From contig OX457058.1 of assembly GCA_949752795.1 (NCBI GenBank), forward strand, positions 168,952,223 through 169,016,222: 64,000 nt of DNA, read 5' to 3'. Positions within the stretch are counted from its first letter, which is position 1; the number at the start of each line of letters is the position of its first letter. Both the position numbers and the translations under genes were made by a program. The DNA is from Hyperoodon ampullatus (lineage: Eukaryota; Chordata; Mammalia; Artiodactyla; Ziphiidae). The notes beneath the pieces were generated by a model that saw only the letters and a program-made list of their open reading frames with translations, was not told where the DNA came from and ran no database searches. This document shows positions 60,836 through 64,000 of the stretch, piece by piece.

Positions 60836-61629
60836 AAGCCCAGTGGTTATGCTAGTTCTCTCGTCCATGTTGCCAGTGTGTAAAATCAAAACTGAATTGC
60901 GTTTATAAAAGGCTCGTCTTCCAAGAGCCTCGAGCGGGCAGGATACAGCTCCTCTTATCTTGTCCACGTCTGTGCAGTGGAGAGGTAGGTCCTTCCACTC
61001 CAGCCTGCCCTGTGATCCACCAGGTCCCTGTCCTGCACACACAGCCCTGCACTCTTGAGCATCACTTGTTCCAGATGGTTCTCCAAGATTCCCGATTAGC
61101 TACTTCTGCCAAGTCCACCGCAAGAGAGAAAGGAACGAAGGCTGACACCAGGAGTCAGGGGTCTCAAGGGGGCGCCTCTTGCAGCTGGTCTCTGAGAGCA
61201 TCCCCTCCATCCATGCTGCGAGGTCCTTCTTGGCTCCCGCTCCTCTCCTCGCATGACTAACGCTTCCTCCTTTTATTCCCTCACCCACTCAGAAAGGTGG
61301 CAAATCACAGTCTTGGAAAGGTCTGGCAAGCGTAATTCTTGAAAGATGGGGTCAGGTGGGGACAGGTTAGATGGACCTCACAGCCGACCCACTGCAGAGC
61401 CCGCCATGACCAGCAGTGTCCAGTAGGTGGCGCCACCGTTGGTCTTGGGAGGAAGTGAGTGATGCCGACGAGTCAGCAGACACGCAGACGTACCCAGTAC
61501 CTGCGCAGGAGATTAAAATGCCACGCTCTCCAATGATGGTGACCAGAGGGTACTGAAAGAGATTCGGAGTCTCCCCAAAGCCACGTTCTGTCTTCCCGCT
61601 GATGGGAAGCTCCTCGGAGACTGGGGCAG

Positions 61630-61715
61630 TTCTGCCCTCAACTATATCCCAGTGCTCAGCACAGAGCCCAGCTGGCCCGGCACACAGATGAATGAATGCC
61701 TGATGAATGGATCAA
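61630..61715 (+). mobile_element. L2 3' end fragment
   Basis: Contains ctcagcacagagcccagctg and gatgaatgaatgcctgatga, resembling the L2 terminus. Confidence 0.5.
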
Positions 61716-61989
61716 ACCAATGATGGCCAGACCCCACTCCCAGGTCTTCGCCACCCTGGCCATCCCGCTCACCTCACTGCTCAACAGCACTCTGCACACA
61801 CAGTACCTCGAATGACTGAGGCCTGGGGGGAGGAGGCTGCCGGGGTCCAGGGCCCTGGCTCTGTTGGACCCCGACCTCCATCTCCCAACTCTGCTCCCTG
61901 TACCAGTGATTTCCAAACCTTCTCTGACCTGTGACGTCTTGCTTGAAAGGAAATCCCCCACAAATCAAACGTAGATAAAAGAGTTGCAG

Positions 61990-62202
61990 GGCTTCCCTGG
62001 TGGCGCAGTGGTAGAGAGTCTGCCTGCCGATGCAGGGGACACAGGGGGCATGCAGGTTCGTGCCCCGGTCCGGGAAGATCCCACATGCCGCGGAGCGGCT
62101 GGGCCCGTGAGCCATGGCCGCTGAGCCTGCACGTCCGGAGCCTGTGCTCCGCAACGGGAGAGGCCACAGCAGTGAGAGGCCCGCGTACCGCAAAAAAAAA
62201 AA
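61990..62202 (+). mobile_element. CHR-type SINE with a small internal insertion
   Basis: Full-length copy with a 13 bp target duplication aaaagag(t/c)tgcag at 61977-61989 and 62203-62215. Near 62040-62056 it has about 13 extra bases (agggggcatgcag) between ggggacac and gttcgtgccccgg compared with the other copies in the window, and it reads gtagagagtc where the others read gttgagagtc. Confidence 0.93.
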
Positions 62203-62669
62203 AAAAGAGCTGCAGCTACGGTTGAAGGGAGTCTGTTGGATGCGGGGTCAGCAACGCCACCCTCAGAAAGCAGGTGCTCCTCCCTCGAGGAGCCCTCAGG
62301 TTCTTGAGGGTCCTGCTCAAACTGTGCTAGCCCCTCTTGCCAGCCCTAATCCAATGAGCTTGGGAAACCACCCTGCGCCTCGCGATTCCTTAGCATGGGA
62401 AATGGAAAACAGCATCTGTAGCAGAAGTCTTTCAGTCTGAAAGGTGAGTAACCTGCCAATCCCTGCCACTGTAGCACACATTGGGGGGTGGTCTCTATAC
62501 CTTTTGAGTGAGGACTGTCAAGAAAAACTCTTGTCATGAGAAATTCCAGCACATTCCACTCCTGAGAGCACCAGTATCTTCAGTTTACCCTTTTGGTCAC
62601 CAGGGCTTGCTTGGGAGGAGCCTTAATCTCTGCCTGAGGGTTCCCGTGGGGGTAGGGGAGAACTGAGAG

Positions 62670-62880
62670 AACAGAAAGCACCATGGGTTCAGATCCCAGC
62701 TCTGCCAATTAGTAGCTCTGTGACCCTAAAATTTACACATCTAAAAGACAGGGTAATTAATCATCTCTACCGCTCACAGGACTGTCTTGGGGTTTACATG
62801 GGGATTTTTTTCAAGTGCTTTATAAACCACTCCCAAATGTGAGCTATATTTACATTGATTTTATTGCTGGGTTTCTAAAG
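62670..62880 (+). mobile_element. MIR SINE
   Basis: Contains gggttcagatcccagctctg, ccaattagtagctctgtgac and a diverged 3' end with caagtgctttataaaccac. Confidence 0.7.
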
Positions 62881-63450
62881 GCCAAGCAGAGCAGACTGAG
62901 TTTCTCCTGAAGGGCTTTTATTACAGATGCCAGGCAGATTTATGGCAGCCTGCTTCTCCCACCAGGATCCCAGGATCCTGGACTCTGTACAAAGTCTATG
63001 TCTTGGTGTCAGACACTGGCTGACACGCCCCACCCAGGGAGGCTTAGTCTGGGCTGTCTTTATCCTGGGGGTCCCATCTGTCCCGGTGGGAGTGCAAAAA
63101 GAAACGCCCAGAACCTGCCTGAGAGTGATCCAGGGGGCTGGACGTCACCAGCCTCCTGGCTTGTGAGCAACCCACCCCTTGCCCTGGTCCACCCTGCACT
63201 CACGTAATACCTGCCTGCCTCACCACCCTCCTCCCAAACCCAGGATCCCCAGAGGCCGATGACCGGAGCACATGAGCTCAGGCACAGAGGAAAGGTGCCG
63301 CATCTCCCCTCCCAGGTTCAGTCCCACACTCTGACAGCAGGCAGTGTAATCTAGGGAAGGGTCCCTGGGCACAATCCCCTGGATGCCCCCAAAGGACTCA
63401 GAAGGAGCCTCCATGGCCCCGCCACATTCTTCACCACCACTGCTTAAAAC

Positions 63451-63629
63451 CAGTGGTCCTCAGACGGGGGTCCTCGACCAGCAGCGTCGACATTACCCAG
63501 AAGCTTATCAGAGATGCAAATTCTCGGCCCCCTCAGACCTGCTGGTTCAGAGACTCTGGAGTGCGGCTGGCCACCCGGTGGAAGACGCTCTCCTGGGGAT
63601 TCTAGTGACACTCAAGTTTGAGAACCACG
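63451..63629 (+). mobile_element. MER5A-like hAT DNA transposon remnant
   Basis: Non-autonomous element of about 180 bp. Its ends cagtggtcctcag and tttgagaaccacgg are inverted repeats of each other with mismatches. The interior has tatcagagatgcaaattctc and ctgctggttcagagactctg, as in MER5A. No transposase. Confidence 0.8.
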
Positions 63630-63639
63630 GCTTTGATCC

Positions 63640-63745
63640 GGGGAGCCTCACCCTGGCTGCCTATTAGAATCACCTGGGGAACTTTAACATAAACCAATGC
63701 TCAGGACCCAACCCCCGAGGTTTTGATTTAATTAATGCTGCCCCC
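63640..63745 (+). mobile_element. MER20-like hAT remnant, partial
   Basis: Contains ctggctgcctattagaatca, cctggggaactttaac and gttttgatttaattaat, similar to part of MER20. It lies next to the MER5A-like element. Confidence 0.65.
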
Positions 63746-64000
63746 AACAGTACGTGTGAGAATTTTTTTCCTCAAATACTTTAAAAAGAATACAAGGAAC
63801 ACAGAGGGCTCTTAGGGCAGTGAAACGACATGATACTATATGGTGTCTGATACTGTGATACAACACTATAATGGTGGACACGTGTCATTATACTGTTGTC
63901 AAAACCCACAGAATGTGCCACATCAAGAGCAGACCCCAGTGTAAACTATGGACTTTGGGAGATGATGACACGTCCGTGTAAGTTCATCAGCTGTAACAAA

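Larger units (their letters stand above)
28223..64000 (-). other. ITPK1: ITPK1 intron sequence upstream of the residue 41-82 exon
   Basis: This is inferred to be intronic because the coding exon at 28222 has a good acceptor and the N-terminal coding exons do not appear before the window ends. A small upstream exon (about GMEVVQ) could have been missed by eye. Outside the listed repeats, I see nothing identifiable at about 28690-29180, 30430-30925, 33000-33720, 35400-36400, 36660-37950, 41120-42290, 43190-44130, 44600-45570, 46200-48150, 48430-49600, 49770-50590, 52475-52955, 53200-53790, 53930-54935, 55140-55825, 56770-57600, 58350-59320, 60850-61630 and 62885-63450. Confidence 0.7.

Overview
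This is a stretch of mammalian nuclear genome, almost certainly from a whale or dolphin. The strongest sign is a set of young tRNA-derived SINEs of the CHR type, which begin gggcttccctggtggcgcag, end in poly(A) and have matching target-site duplications. This SINE lineage is characteristic of Cetacea and their cetartiodactyl relatives. There is no prokaryotic, plasmid or phage content, and nearly all long open frames here are chance or repeat-driven.

The window lies inside one gene on the minus strand, ITPK1 (inositol-tetrakisphosphate 1-kinase). Two consecutive internal coding exons are visible. The upstream one is at 28097-28222 (42 codons, phase 0/0) and the downstream one at 5450-5567 (39 codons plus one base). 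They join in frame at the sequence ...LVHRFQ|EYIDAHPE... and both have canonical GT/AG sites. They are separated by a 22.5 kb intron. The remaining sequence, 1-5449 and 28223-64000, is read as flanking intron. The first coding part (about 40 residues) and the exon that continues after codon 121 were not found here.

Layout. 1-5.4 kb: intron with old MIR/L2 pieces. 5.4-5.6 kb: exon. 5.6-28.1 kb: intron with an unassigned ancient repeat, a MaLR-like LTR, three CHR SINEs, two older tRNA-SINEs, L1 3' ends, MIR and L2. 28.1-28.2 kb: exon. 28.2-38 kb: intron with two CHR SINEs and a degenerate minisatellite. 38-41 kb: an L2 split by a solo LTR, then a near-perfect 25-copy array of a 78 bp unit. 42.3-43.2 kb: an L1 insertion with an inverted 5' part and clear target duplications. 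44.1-44.6 kb: a composite of two SINEs. 50.76-52.27 kb: a GAGGGA-type polypurine array that runs into a 200-N assembly gap (52273-52472). 55.8-56.0 kb: a (TG)n(CG)n tract between two related direct repeats. 57.7-58.1 kb: another LTR. 60.2-62.2 kb: a cluster of three CHR SINEs. 63.4-63.8 kb: hAT-type DNA transposon fossils.

There is no operon-like cooperation to describe: one housekeeping signalling gene carries a large load of intronic repeats. I saw no convincing undescribed system. The most notable signals are the homogeneous 78 bp array with frame-preserving unit length, the polypurine array at the assembly gap, the fully one-sided orientation of the CHR SINEs, and several insertions whose mechanism can be read from their junctions.
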